From positions 387,501-451,500 of the forward strand of contig JAGFBZ010002557.1 in NCBI GenBank assembly GCA_018398805.1: 64,000 bases of DNA. The letters run 5' to 3'. A model generated the notes under the pieces. The model was not told the DNA's origin and ran no database searches. It worked only from the letters and a program-made list of their open reading frames with translations. A program made the translations under genes and the position numbers. Shown here piece after piece: positions 12,274 through 23,771 of the stretch; position 1 is the first letter of the stretch; every line of letters starts with the position of its first letter. The stretch is from Hirundichthys speculiger (lineage: Eukaryota; Chordata; Actinopteri; Beloniformes; Exocoetidae).

Positions 12274-13653
12274 CTGAAAATGACTGTCAGGTTTCAGCAT
12301 TGAGTTTGCTGTTATATTCTTTTAATATAATTCCTTTATCACAATAATTTAGCTTGACAATCATTTTATCTTTACATGCTGCTGATTAATCAAGAGACCT
12401 CACACTGTAGCCCTGGGGAGAGTGATGGAGGGTGGGTGGCTTGAGCCAGGATGCCAATGACTGCCCATCTCCGCTACATGCATACTGGCAATGGACCAGA
12501 CAGGGGAGATTCTTGGTAATAATATAGGGTTGAGCAAGCAAGCTTTGCTGCAAATTTGACATCAATAATTTATTTAATCCTTTTGGATCTATATTATTCA
12601 GGGACTTCATCAAGTTTGTCTGACGCAAACCTGGAAATGTAGAAAACTGCAGTTCCTCAACTTACCCTGAAGCGACTCCCATGCTAACATATCCAGTTTT
12701 GTTAGAGAAAAAAAAAAAAAACATTAACAGCCTGGTTCAAAAAATTAATTTTGGTCTCAATACCTAACATTTCCCATCTATGACAACTTTACAGGGATGA
12801 ATTTTTATGTACCACATCAGAATTATATTACTTCACAAAATTATATGAAGTAATAGATTTATGCATAATAGGAGGTTGGTTTTCTGAATGATGAGTTGCT
12901 ATAATTAACGGCTAGCTGTCATCACTTTAGATACATAGTGATTAGTCCTGTCTTGACTTGATTTCTGAGCTGTAGACCATAGTCTTCAGTTCATAGCCAT
13001 GCCTTAAAAAAAAAAACAAAAAAAAAAAAAAACAAATAAATGAAATGTGCTTAATTGTACAAACAAACCACTGAGAAAGCTGTGAGCTGGCTTTTTAGGG
13101 GCTGAGGACCAAGTTTAGCTAAACAGTGGGCAGCAGCTACCTTCGTCCACAGATGAAAGCCGTTACCTGGACTAACCAGTGAATGGCCTCCAGCTTGTTG
13201 GCTGCTCACCCTGATATCTGTTGGAACAGTTGGCTCCTCCAGCCAAGCCAACCTCCAGGAGACCCTGCTTTTTAAAGGCCCTGAATAACCTAAGGCCTCA
13301 GTCGAATCGGACAAATGTTGGCTCATTGAGTGTCCTGCTGTTGCTTGAGCGTGGTTTCAGCTCAGGCAGCACTTGTTTAAAATGTTGTTTTGGTTGTGCA
13401 ATCTCAAATGAAGATGAACAGACAAACAATCTGATCGACAAATCAGAATGGAAGATAACATTAGTTGGTGTCACAGGTTTAGTACAAGCTAGCCAGCCAA
13501 GCTAAAAATAGCTAACTTGTGGTAACGGTAGTAAGACACAGGCCTGGTTTTCTGTTGAAGCACAGCCATCTTGTGTGTGTGTGTGACAAAGACGCTTCAA
13601 AAGTACTTTTAATCCTATGGGTGGTGATGTCCTAGTGGATCTATCCACTTATT

Positions 13654-13735
13654 CTGTCCAGGGTGTACCCCTGCCTTTCACCTGAAGCCAGCAGGGATAG
13701 ACTACATAAGATCCCTGTGACCCCGAATAGTATAA
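13654..13735 (+). repeat. 5'-truncated SINE/L2-type tail
   Basis: The segment CTGTCCAGGGTGTACCCCTG followed by GATAG...CCCTGTGACCCCGAATAG matches the 3' half of the fuller SINE copies at 44.2 and 49.8 kb in this window. Severe 5' truncation is normal for target-primed retrotransposition. Confidence 0.7.
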
Positions 13736-15293
13736 ATTTCAATTGAACATCAAATTTGTTTTGGTCTAGAGCCTAAAACTGTAAAATAAGGACATGTAAC
13801 ATTCATTTTTGCTAAATAAATATTGAAATAACTTACAAATATAAAATTTATTCCACCATGGAAGCATGGTGTGACTTTCAAGTGACGAGAATCATGAATG
13901 TACAAAACGCCAGTCCAAGCAGATGCTGAAATGTTTTACAGGACAAGTCAAAACTTGGATGGTCCTGGATGGTGTAGCTGTATGAAAACACACAATCACT
14001 CTGATTTTTAGATTTAATCCTGTGGAGTCGATGGATTTCTATTCACCGAGCAGTTGGTCAGATAATTCAATCAGGATCAAAGTTGTGAGCCAGCTAATAA
14101 AGCTACTCTGGAACACTTGCGAGCATTTTTAAAAATACTTTCAGTCATGTGAACATCCCTTTCCAAACCCCCTGCTGCTACAATTAGTAACAATTCCCCC
14201 AAAAAATCATGACTTTGAATAAAAACCTCCTTTGTGACCAGGCAGCAGTGATTTAATACTGAAAGTCCCAAAAATATTATATAGCAAGAAAAATAGAAGT
14301 GTTTCATAAGGCCTAAAGGCACTGTTGGAAATGAGGACTACTTTATTTATTTTTTTAACATGTTCTTCCCTCTGAGGGGGAAGGTGCAACCTTATATAAA
14401 CTGTGATTCACTTTAGTGTTGCTGTATTTCTAAAGCGATCACCCCCAGGCAGCTGCTTTGTGTAGACAGGGGCAGTAAGGAAAAAGCATATACATATGTG
14501 TGAGGGGTTGGGAGAAGCAGACAGATAGAGCCTCAGGAAAAATGAGAATTCATGGTTTTTGAAAACCTCGTAAAGATACAAACACATCGTATGTGCATGA
14601 GTTGATACTGTAATGTTTCAAACACAGCTGCAGCTGTCACCTTTAGGGAAGTTTTCTGTTTTTATGACTCACACAGATAATTCATGCTCGTTTCTGCTGT
14701 TGCGTCAAGTGCATTAATGTAAGTGGTGGAAAAAGACATCTTAAAATATTATCTTACAATGATAAAAAAAATTAATTGTCTAGTTAAATTGATAGGTTAT
14801 TGAATCTAAATAAATCAAGGCTCATCCAAAAAAAAAAGAAAAAAAAAAAAGCCATAGCTTCATTTTTCTGTGCACTCTTGGCCAAATTGCACTGTGACAA
14901 CCACAAGGAATCCAGTAAACACACATTTGATTGTGCACAAATTAGAGTTAATGAATCCTTGTAGTTATTTAGAGAACCGATGCAAACCTTTTTACAGGCG
15001 GATGACCTGACTGTCGAAGCGGATTTAACGGCAAACTGTTTGAAACTCTGTGCAGCAGGTTACATTAATGCTTAAAACTGCATCTCAGAAAGCGGCGTTG
15101 ACATATTGACATAGCTTTAAGTTCTTAAGCACAAAACAGTCCCTGTGTTCCCCCTCCTTAACCTCCCACCAGCTGGAGTGAAAGCCCTGTCCCCTGGGAC
15201 TGCTGGTAAATACAGACAAGTGTGTATATGTGTGTGTCTGTAGGGAGAAAGAGAGGGAAAAAAAACACACTGGAGGCGTGGATGTGTGCAGTG

Positions 15294-15324
<31 letters not shown>

Positions 15325-16153
15325 TGGGGGGGGGGGGGGGGGGTCTGCTTGGCTCAGCAGTTTTTTCGCACACAGCCCTGACAAAGACCTCTCTGTTCTC
15401 CCGGCCAGTCACTCAGGGATACGCCCTCATGATAGCTCGGTGCCTATCTCAAGGGTCACGCCTCGACTTCAGCAGCAAGAGAAGCTTCAGCTCTTTTTGT
15501 TTACTTCTGCCTTTCTGCCTGGGAGCGCCGCACATTAACCCTTTATGTGTGTGTGTGTGTGTCTGTGGCCCGACTGGCACAACGAGGACAGACAGCTGAC
15601 CAGCTTGCTCAGGGACTTTCCCTGAAGGTTATTTCTCTCCATGTGACGTCTTAAACATTAAACCATGTCTGGCAAGTTGTTTAATGTTTGACAGATTCTC
15701 TGCTGCTATGAGTTGATGAACTAAAACCTTCTGAATGTTTTATGGTTGTTGTCAGAAAAGCAGGTTGATTGAGAATCTGCATCCTAAATGGTCTGCAACA
15801 TCAACAATGCGTAACCTTTGAACTGACTTATATTAGGGTGATTAAGACAGGCCTGCGCTGACCTGGAATTGCAACATGTAACTTTGTGGTCAAGCCTAGA
15901 TGACAAGAACACATATTGTGCAATGGCAAGGACAGTCATAATTATCCACAGCATTAACATCAGCTTTATGTCACCATTGCACCACAGCGTTGCTCCCACG
16001 TGCATCAAGGCAAATGTCAGCCAGTCAGATTGCAGCCTCAGGCTTAGTCCTATCCATCGAAATTGTGATGGCACAATTGTTTCAAAGAACCCAGCTTATG
16101 ATCTATGCTTCTGTATAGCAGATAAGGAAGTAGGCTATGCACAGGGCCTACAT
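13736..16153. other. intergenic DNA with simple repeats, no gene seen
   Basis: No coding sequence is supported. Overlapping frames around 15,085-15,600 arise from the (GT)n/(G)n tract. A second short (GT)n lies at about 15,546-15,562. A-rich runs occur at about 14,829-14,850. Confidence 0.6.
15298..15343 (+). repeat. (GT)n microsatellite ending in 18 guanines
   Basis: About 13 GT units run straight into an 18-base G homopolymer (15,326-15,343). Both are direct sequence observations. The tract explains the long low-complexity reading frames on both strands here. Confidence 0.95.
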
Positions 16154-16376
16154 CAGGGATCTTCAACTCCAGTCCTTGAGAGCCACAACCCCGCATGTTT
16201 TGGATGTTTCCCTGCTTCAGTGCACCTGATTCAAATGAAGGGATCATCATCAGCTTGTCATCCAGGTCTGCACAAGCCTGTTAATGACCCAATCACGTGA
16301 ATCAGGTACTCTGAAGCAGGGAAACGCCTAGGACATGTGGGGTTGCGGCTCTCGAGGACTGAAGTTGAAGACCCTG
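16154..16376. mobile_element. hAT-type MITE, 223 bp, with degenerate target duplication
   Basis: The left end CAGGGATCTTCAACTCCAGT pairs with the right end ACTGAAGTTGAAGACCCTG as terminal inverted repeats. The flanking octamers GCCTACAT and CCCTACAC agree at six of eight positions, as expected for an old 8-bp hAT duplication. The inside is non-coding and matches a fish family with a CTCGAGGACT...GTTGAA end. A diverged right-end fragment of the same family is at 35.33 kb. Confidence 0.75.
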
Positions 16377-16435
16377 CCCTACACCATCTTTGGCTCGATA
16401 CTTGTGCATTGTTGTTTGAGTCACTCTCCAATTAA

Positions 16436-16755
16436 ACCACCAACCACTAGAGGGCGATGCTGGTTCTGCAGCATGAAGAAGGCATGTCAGAAACAGTGCT
16501 GAGCTTCCTTTTGTTTACTTCCTTTATATAGCTCAAAGTATATCTTAAGTGATTTGAGGCTGATAAATGTTGAGCATATTTACAGATTTTTCAGCAAACT
16601 ATCATTCTACTAAATTTGAAAGCGATGAAGAGGAGGTAGCAGTGGGAAATACGAAGAAGAACACATCTACCAAACGGACCAATCACATTGCTTGCGGTCA
16701 GCGTCGACATGATGCACCGTTACATTTGGCGAGAGGCGTCAGTGTTGAGGTAAGG
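16436..16755. mobile_element. possible PIF/Harbinger-like MITE fragment
   Basis: The stretch around 16,676-16,745 (ACCAATCACATTGCTTGCGG, then a GCGTCGACATGATGCACCGT-like segment and GCGAGAGGCGTC) resembles the interior of fish Harbinger-type MITEs. Both ends are uncertain, and the right side is interrupted at 16,756 by the hAT MITE listed next. Recognition is from memory of the family only. Confidence 0.35.
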
Positions 16756-16763
16756 CTTCTGAC

Positions 16764-17033
16764 CAGGGCCGTAGCACAAAATTCTGGGCCCCTACAAAGG
16801 AGGTCCTGGTGGGCCCCCCCCCCCATCACCACCACCACCACCACCACCACCAACCGATCACGTATAGGGCCTACCAAGTTTGCATTACGATCAATATCTG
16901 TCATGAAATTTAGTTTTGGTATTAACTAATATATTCAATATATAATTTTTTCCCCCTTAGCTTCCCGTGGGCCCCCCTCTGCCATGGGCCCCCCCAAGGC
17001 TGTGTAACTTTTACCCCCTGTCCGACGGCCCTG
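16764..17033. mobile_element. hAT-type MITE, 270 bp, perfect 8-bp target duplication
   Basis: Ends are CAGGGCCGT and ACGGCCCTG (9-bp perfect inverted repeats). CTTCTGAC is repeated exactly at 16,756-16,763 and 17,034-17,041. An 8-bp duplication with CAGGG/CCCTG ends is diagnostic for hAT elements. The interior holds a C-rich run and a (CAC)n stretch at 16,820-16,851 and no transposase, so it is non-autonomous. The perfect duplication suggests a fairly recent insertion. Confidence 0.88.
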
Positions 17034-17074
17034 CTTCTGACCCAAATGCAGGAGATTCCAACAAACCATTTATT

Positions 17075-17292
17075 ACCTCCGCCAAGGAGGTTATGTTTTA
17101 TCTGTTTGTCTGTCTTTGTTTGTCTGTGTTCAAGATAACTCAAAAAGTTATGCATGGATTTTGATGACATTTTCAGGAGTTGTCGGAAATGTGAAAAGGG
17201 AAGAACTGATTTCATTTTGGGTGTGATCCGAAAGAAATCCTGGATTCTGGATCACTTTCAATTTTTCGATAATTGTTGTGCTTGGCGGAGGT
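17075..17292. mobile_element. fish-type palindromic-end MITE (CCTCCGCCAAGGAGG family)
   Basis: ACCTCCGCCAAG at 17,075-17,086 is the exact reverse complement of 17,281-17,292. The interior (GATAACTCAAAAAGTT...GGATTTTGATGACATTTTCA...GTGTGATCCG) matches a repeat I know to be widespread in teleosts; homology continues to about 17,310 (TCTGGCGCTCTCCG). It has no coding capacity and I do not assign a superfamily. Confidence 0.75.
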
Positions 17293-17310
17293 CTGGCGCT
17301 CTCCGCGTGC

Positions 17311-20300
17311 TTTTCTAGTTGTTTATTGTTTTTATTGTTTTTCAAAGTAACCCAAGTGAAACTCACTGACAAAATCCAAAGGAAGAGAGGGAAGAGAGGG
17401 ACAGTAGGGCAGGAAGGCAAGAAATCACCAATTTCAGGAACACGGGAGGAAGGAACGGAAAGACAACAGATGAACCAGCAAGGATGAGGGGAAAAGACAA
17501 GACTTATATAACAGAGGAAACAAATGAGATGCAGGTGCAAACAATCAGGGAAATGAACAAAAGGAACTGAAGTGGAACACCAACACGGAACAGGAAGACC
17601 TTCCAAAGTAAAGCAGGAAACAGAACACAAGGAACTCAAGAAAAGCAGACCAACTAAGAGTACAAAGAAGAAAAACCAAGAAAACGTAAAACGTAACCCT
17701 AACCACAACCGTCAATGTCAGAGGGTTTACGGTGTTGCTTTAATGCAGGAGTACAAATCAGGCTTCACTTGTGTACCGAGCTGGAAGAAATCTTGATTGG
17801 TTTTCATGGTAATGGTATGATGATGAGTACATGTCAGAAATACCCACTGTCAGTTGCGGTCCCAACGCTGCTGTGTGGAGCATTAGTAGGTAGCCAGTTC
17901 ACCATTCTCAGTTTGTGCATCATGACAAAGGTGTCAAAGAAATCAAATGAATAAGCTAGAAGTGGAGGACTAAGTTGGTGGAAGAAAAAGAGAAGAGTGT
18001 GACTGAGCAAGGGACCAGACGAAGGTAAATATTGGACCGGCTTTAGTGAGCTCTATGAGAACAAATGGGATGTGAGACTCACGCTAGACTAGTAAACAAT
18101 GCCTTATCAGTAACTTTCTTGTTGTCTGCCATCCCGTGGGTTCTTGTTCTGATATGCCAAGTTGTTTCACTCTGTAATTTTGTCTTTACCTATTTCATCA
18201 CTCATTAGACATCTCGCTAACATGCTACATCGCACTCGGACCGATGTCTACACTGATGTCTGAGAGTGATGTATTGGGTGACGCATGTCGGTTCCTGTGG
18301 AGATGTGATTAGCGCGCCAAGTAATTTCTCACTTTGCGCTGTGTGGTTCAGAGTTTTATACAGTAAATTTCATTCATTACCTATTCTTTGTTACCATCAC
18401 AAAGGGTTGCCACATTTCCAAGGGGAAAAATTAAGGATGCCCTTTCACAGTAGATGGGTTATAAGTTGTAAAATCATAATCATTAATGTCACATTAAGTA
18501 AGCAAGTACAGAGACTTATTTCATGTTTGAAGTACTTTGCTAACAGCATTTTTTAAATACCCTTTCATATATAAACATGCTAAAAGCAGACAGACTGCAA
18601 AAAAAAAGTATCACTGAAGGAACATGAACAGCTTGGACTAAGAAACCGTTGCAGCAACGTTGGTGTGAATCACTGTGCGCTCACACAGATGCTACACTAG
18701 ACGATGAGGGTTTCTGGTGTCCGAGGTGTCGCTAAAATTTGATTGGCTGATTCTTCCGCCAGCGCCAGTAAAGTTTCCTTTTCTCAAGGGTGCAACACTT
18801 TCACAACACCACAGACCCTCATTTCAGTTCGATAATACTTGATGCCACCCCTTTCAAAGTCAATAGACTGCAACGGTGTTGACACTGCCAGTGTCTGAGT
18901 AAGACTGCTTTTAATGTGCAGGTAATGGCTGTAGGGGGCTGAATATCCAGTGGATGATAAAGGGACAATTATGTATTTTGCAGGTGGCAAACCTATCATG
19001 CTAATGGATGCTAATGGCTAAGTAGTTATAGTTGTTAGCCAGGTGTTGGTTGTTTTTTAGTTTGTTTTTTTCTAGCTTTCATTGTTTTAGGATGCCATTA
19101 TGAGTCAGTTGCAGTACTTTTCTGTACTTTGACCTCAGCATGACAAAAAAGAAATAAGAAGAAAAATGGATTTCATCAGCTACTGCTGTTGTAAACAATA
19201 AAGCTTTTTCTCGGTGCTGGTTCCATAGGCGTTTGCATTTTTTTGCAGCTTTATACTAGGATTCAACTGCCAAACAAGTCAACATGTATCTCTATGTGCG
19301 TGTTGGGACTCAATTGACCATGCTGGACCAAAGTAGAACTGTAGGGGGCCCCCCAGAGTAAAAACACCCAATTTTTCCACTGGTGTTTTGTTTAAAGCTA
19401 CTTAGGAAAGGGGGATGAACAGACATAGAACATAGATAATAAAGCACTGTAAAAACTCAGTAGGGGGGGCTCCATCCTCAGAGGAAATGAACTCCCATCC
19501 ACAGAGGATGGTTTACTGTCACTGAAAGGGCACATGTCAGATGTAGCACTTTAGCGGAGTGTAAAGTCAAACAAAACACATCGGTGCATCAGCAGCAGAG
19601 GAGCATCTCTGGGGAACAGCATGATCTCCTTGATGGATGAGTATCTGCTCGTTGGACCATGTTACAAAAACTGACACTAACTGTGCAAATAAATTCACTA
19701 ACAACAGTAACACAGTGGCAGCAGAGACACCAACCTTTTACACTCCATCTAGTCATAATTTAACGGTCCATTAGTGAATATTGAATTACTGCGGAATATC
19801 CTCAGGATTTATAGAATTTTACAGCCTCTAGCAGAATGTAACTATTCATTTGAAATGGGCAATAAAACTGGATAACATCACGTTTTATTTCTGCGGGCCC
19901 ACTTCACAGTTCTAAGCAAAATGGAATTGAAAGACTCACTGTAATACAGATACATCTTTCAGAAACAAATAACTGGACCAATTGGTGGGATTTTGTAAAA
20001 ATTTTACAAAATAGCATCGCACATGTAAACAGAAACATGACATGAGCCACAATTTATGTGTGAAAAACAAGATGTATGGTACATAACAGATAGTGAGTGC
20101 TATCAGGGTGGCTATGACTGTTTCGTTGACATGGATCTTGTGGGTTCAGTTTTCTCATGTGACTATCCCAGTCCTTGTCTTCTTGGGTCATAGGTGAACC
20201 AGAGAAACATAAGCCTGTCCATCCTGTGGCCAAAGCACTCAGGCATTACTCAAAGCATCACCCACACACAGTTATTTATAATTTTAAGCCTTGAAACATA

Positions 20301-22284
20301 TATGATGAAAACTGAGAAAAATCTAGCTTTGTCTTCTGACTGGTTAAAAAAAAAAAAAAGAAAATCATAAGGTCATCAATGTATCTTTTTTGAAAATCAG
20401 TATGCATTTGTTTTGCAGGAGCTACAACACAGAATTTTAAAGTCAGTCCTGAGTTAGAAAGACTGCTTTTCTCTCAGCAGTTCACAGGATCCAGGCTCAC
20501 TCTTCACAATGCCACACAGACTCTGGATTTCACCCCTCTGGACCCTCGCCGGCTTTGCAACAACAGTGCAAGAGTCAGTGCACAAGCATGGTTCTACTTG
20601 CTCCCTTGACTGCACCTGTGAAGGTTGGGGATAAAGCATGCCTGGTTGGGTTTACAGAGGGGGGCTGAGCATTCTTGCTGCTGTTTCCCATGTGGCTGTT
20701 GGCACTGTTTTTTCTAAGACTCTCAATGTTAGGTTATAAATGTGAAAGCCTTTACTTTTCAAAGTCATGTTAAGTCCATTATATTTTACAGCTCAACACG
20801 CAGATTGGAACACACTGGTACAAAATAAAGTCAGTAGTTCATGAACTGGCAACATTTTCTAAACAATATGTTTTTAAAGTTGGTTAGTCCAAATTAGCCA
20901 TCTTTGCATTCCTGAAAGCAATCAGGCAAGTGTTGGAATTTTTCCCATTTGGGTGTTGCTCTTTCAAGATATTTTTGCGGTCATGTTCAGTTTTTTTTTT
21001 TTTTTTAAGTTTAGAAGTAAAGAGTTATTGTGAGGTCCTCTATAAGCTGTTGTTCTTATTCCTGACTCAGTACATACTGAGGCTTGGTTTGGAGCCCTGT
21101 AGGTTTTCACAGGGAGCCCCTAGAAAGGATGAATATTTTCAACTGGTACCTATTCCACCCTGGTGGGTAGTGAAGCACCGGGAAGTTCCAGGGCAAATGG
21201 TGCTGGCATCAGTATCTATGTTACATAAATAAATTCTAATGTTCTGCTAATGATGACCAAGCTGCTGGCATCAAATAATCAGGTTTGATGAAAGGTTGAG
21301 TTAACATTCTTAGCTCTTTGTCATGGTAAAACCCTCTGGTATTTGATATTATTCTACCAAATCTGATCTAAATTCAACAAAATGTTTTAAAAGGTTGTGT
21401 GTGTCAGTGCAGTCACAAAATGCTTACAAATACGGTTTATTCTTTTCTTTAATTCTGAGGATCTTAACGTTGAATAGGTCCAGGTGGATCATTTTATCTT
21501 TGTCATACTTGACCCTTAAATTTAATTTAACGATGCACCATGTTTTTAATTATTGTTGTTTTGCGAGTTGGGATTTTCTTTGATCTGAACCCATGTTTAA
21601 AATTGATATTTTCTTTTCAAATCAATCAACTTTTTGTTGTTGTTGTTAAAGCTGTATTTAAAATCAAGAGACTACATCCAGTTTTCTAGTCTGACTCGAC
21701 CCAGGAAGTGAACAAAATTGCAGTTTTTTGACTCTCAGGTCTCCCAGGTCTCGGCTCAAGAAGCAAGTTAATGTCTGCGATGTCAAATGGCTAGCTGTTG
21801 CTTCAGGAACATCTTTAGTGAACTTGATAGAGCATAATCATTCTGATTTTAGGAGGTAATACGGCTTGTACTGTTAATTGAAAGAGACCACTGCCGTTGG
21901 CCCGGGAGGGTTTGTGGGCAAAGCAGCTATCTTCACCATGACTGCATGATGCCAGCTGGGTAGCTTCTGGCTCATCAGCTTCTAAATCTTGCAGCAATGA
22001 GAGTAACTGGGTCCTATGGTCCAACCACTTTCATCTCAGACCATATACGGACTTCAGGTTAACTAAATAAACAACTAGCACTCCACTGCGCTTGGCTTCC
22101 TGTCATGTGCGGCAGGTTGGTCGTGGATGACCAAGCGACCACGTGTCCCAGCAGAAGTCCGCTAGTCCTTGCTTTAGGTCTGAATACTCTCGTATGCTTC
22201 AGCTTCCTGGCCTGCTTGTTACGCCCAACTGTCCAACCAGGGCCAAACAGCGTCAGTTCCTTTCAGTATGGTGTGCAGAGAAAC
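17311..22284. other. intergenic DNA, mostly unassigned
   Basis: No gene is supported. Bases about 17,380-17,700 are purine-rich (GGAACAGGAAG, AGACAACAGATGAACC) and resemble long-terminal-repeat-like DNA common in fish, but no ends or duplications were found. A 23-base perfect palindrome lies at 19,990-20,012. The remainder is A+T-rich single-copy-looking sequence. Confidence 0.5.
19990..20012. repeat. 23-bp perfect palindrome
   Basis: ATTTTGTAAAA and its reverse complement TTTTACAAAAT flank a single central A. The element is entirely A+T-rich apart from one G/C pair, so chance occurrence is possible. Confidence 0.8.
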
Positions 22285-22374
22285 GAAAACAAGGCTTCAA
22301 AAGCACCTGTCGGAAAACCTATGGGTGATGTCACAGCGTGGTTTGTCCAGTTCCTTTTATACAGTGCGTGATTT
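22285..22374. repeat. dispersed repeat copy 1 (ATGGGTGATGTCAC family)
   Basis: The stretch CGGAAAACCTATGGGTGATG through GTTTGTCCAGTTCCTTTTAT is shared with 56,748-56,830. It resembles a very common fish repeat end (GGGTGACGTCAC...TTTTATACAGTCTATG). The class is not known to me. Confidence 0.6.
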
Positions 22375-23352
22375 AAAAAGCTGTAACAATACACTTGAGA
22401 AAATGAAGCAATGTGAACATTGACGTTTAACAAATTAAGTTTTCCTTCTAAAAAATGGGTTAGGAGGAGAAAAAAGATTTGAAAAAGTAATTGTACCATC
22501 TCTTGGCAAAAAAATAAAAAATAAAAAAAAATCCAGCATTACTGAACCAAACAAATCTGACTGAGCTCTGTATAAGAGTATGAGTCAGTTTGTGTACCAG
22601 CATGTTTACAGAAAACTGGGTCATGTATGTACAGGATTTCCTTTGTAGACACCAACTATCCAAGAAATTGCTAGCTTTTTCACACATTATCCTTTATAGA
22701 ACAGCAATATATTAGCGTTTCACCTCGTTTTTACTTGCGCAATGAGGCATCATACTGGAACAGATTTCTTTCTAGCCCCTCTCACCCTGCTGTGGTCTGC
22801 TATACACTCAGCACCTTTGTCTAAATCAAAGCCTCTAGGCCTGGAAGCTATTGCACAATCACAAAAAAAAAGCAAAAGCAATTAGAACAAAAGAAAACAG
22901 CAGCAAGACAGGTCACGAGTCACAGTTTCTAAGAGAGCTGATCTGGCAAACAGGCCAAAGTATTCCTTGGTTACCTGGCTCCAGTCTGACTGAGCCACGG
23001 TGCCTTCACTTTACAGCTGCAGCCCCTCGTATACACACACACATAACACTGCAGCAAATACGGGTGGGGAGCAGCCAATCCATCTCTATGGGTAATAAAA
23101 GTTAAATGGAGCCCATGAGTTGAGACATGTCTCCAGGGGTACTTCTACCATTGTCTCTGTCATCCCAGGCCTGTATAAGGGGAGGATGAAACTATTGAGA
23201 TGATAACTGGGTATTTCTATGATGGTGGCTGCTGTCTAATGCAACACAGATGATGTCTGCAGCACATGGACAACAGACTCAGAAGACTGCAGAGCAGGCT
23301 GTTTAACCTGTTAATTGATTGTAAATTTATCACAGCATCTTACTGTATTGAA

Positions 23353-23396
23353 TTAGATTAGATGTACTTTATTCATCTCCCAAGGGGGAAATTCAA
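23353..23396 (+). repeat. LINE 3'-tail-like fragment
   Basis: TAGATTAGATGTACTTTATT followed by CATCTCCCAAGGGGGAAATTCA resembles the conserved 3' end of a common fish non-LTR retrotransposon (TTTATTGATCCC...GGGGAAATTC). It is short, so only moderate weight is given. Confidence 0.45.
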
Positions 23397-23731
23397 AAAA
23401 TGGAGGACAGCAGAAAACGAATGTGTTAGAAGTATTATTTGCATTTGTAATTTAAGATTGTGCCTCATTCAAGAAACGTGAGCAGAATTAGTTTGTGCAT
23501 AAACTGTCCGCTGTGTGAAAAGTTTTCACACGAGTCTCTAAAGGGGTCTCTCCAGTCTTAAAGACAGTACGGTTGTCTGACACGGAGAGTTTTGTCAATT
23601 ATTTATTTTACATCCAGTTTTATATTGAGCCATTTTCGATTAACCTCTGGAACAGTTTGTTGAACAGAAGACACAACAACTCTCTCATGCCTTGTTAGTC
23701 CCCATCACACCTGCAGCCCACTAACAGAGTA

Positions 23732-23734
23732 CAA

Positions 23735-23769
<35 letters not shown>

Positions 23770-23771
23770 AT
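23732..23771. repeat. (AATA)n microsatellite
   Basis: Ten perfect tetranucleotide units are visible. A second, less pure tract of the same type is at about 33,302-33,345. Confidence 0.95.

Larger units (their letters stand above)
10386..13653. other. intergenic DNA, no gene seen
   Basis: A+T-rich sequence with only short chance frames. It contains A runs (12,058; 12,708; 13,005), a small 18-bp tandem repeat and an inverted repeat, both listed separately. Nothing coding is supported. Confidence 0.6.

Noticed and set aside
15085..15599. Several overlapping frames on both strands
   Set aside because: They are created by the (GT)n and G18 tract and have proline/threonine-histidine or valine-cysteine repeats only.
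17148..17708. 186-codon minus-strand frame
   Set aside because: It runs through the antisense of the CCTCCGCC-type MITE and the adjoining purine-rich stretch; the cysteine/phenylalanine-rich translation is low in complexity and matches no domain.
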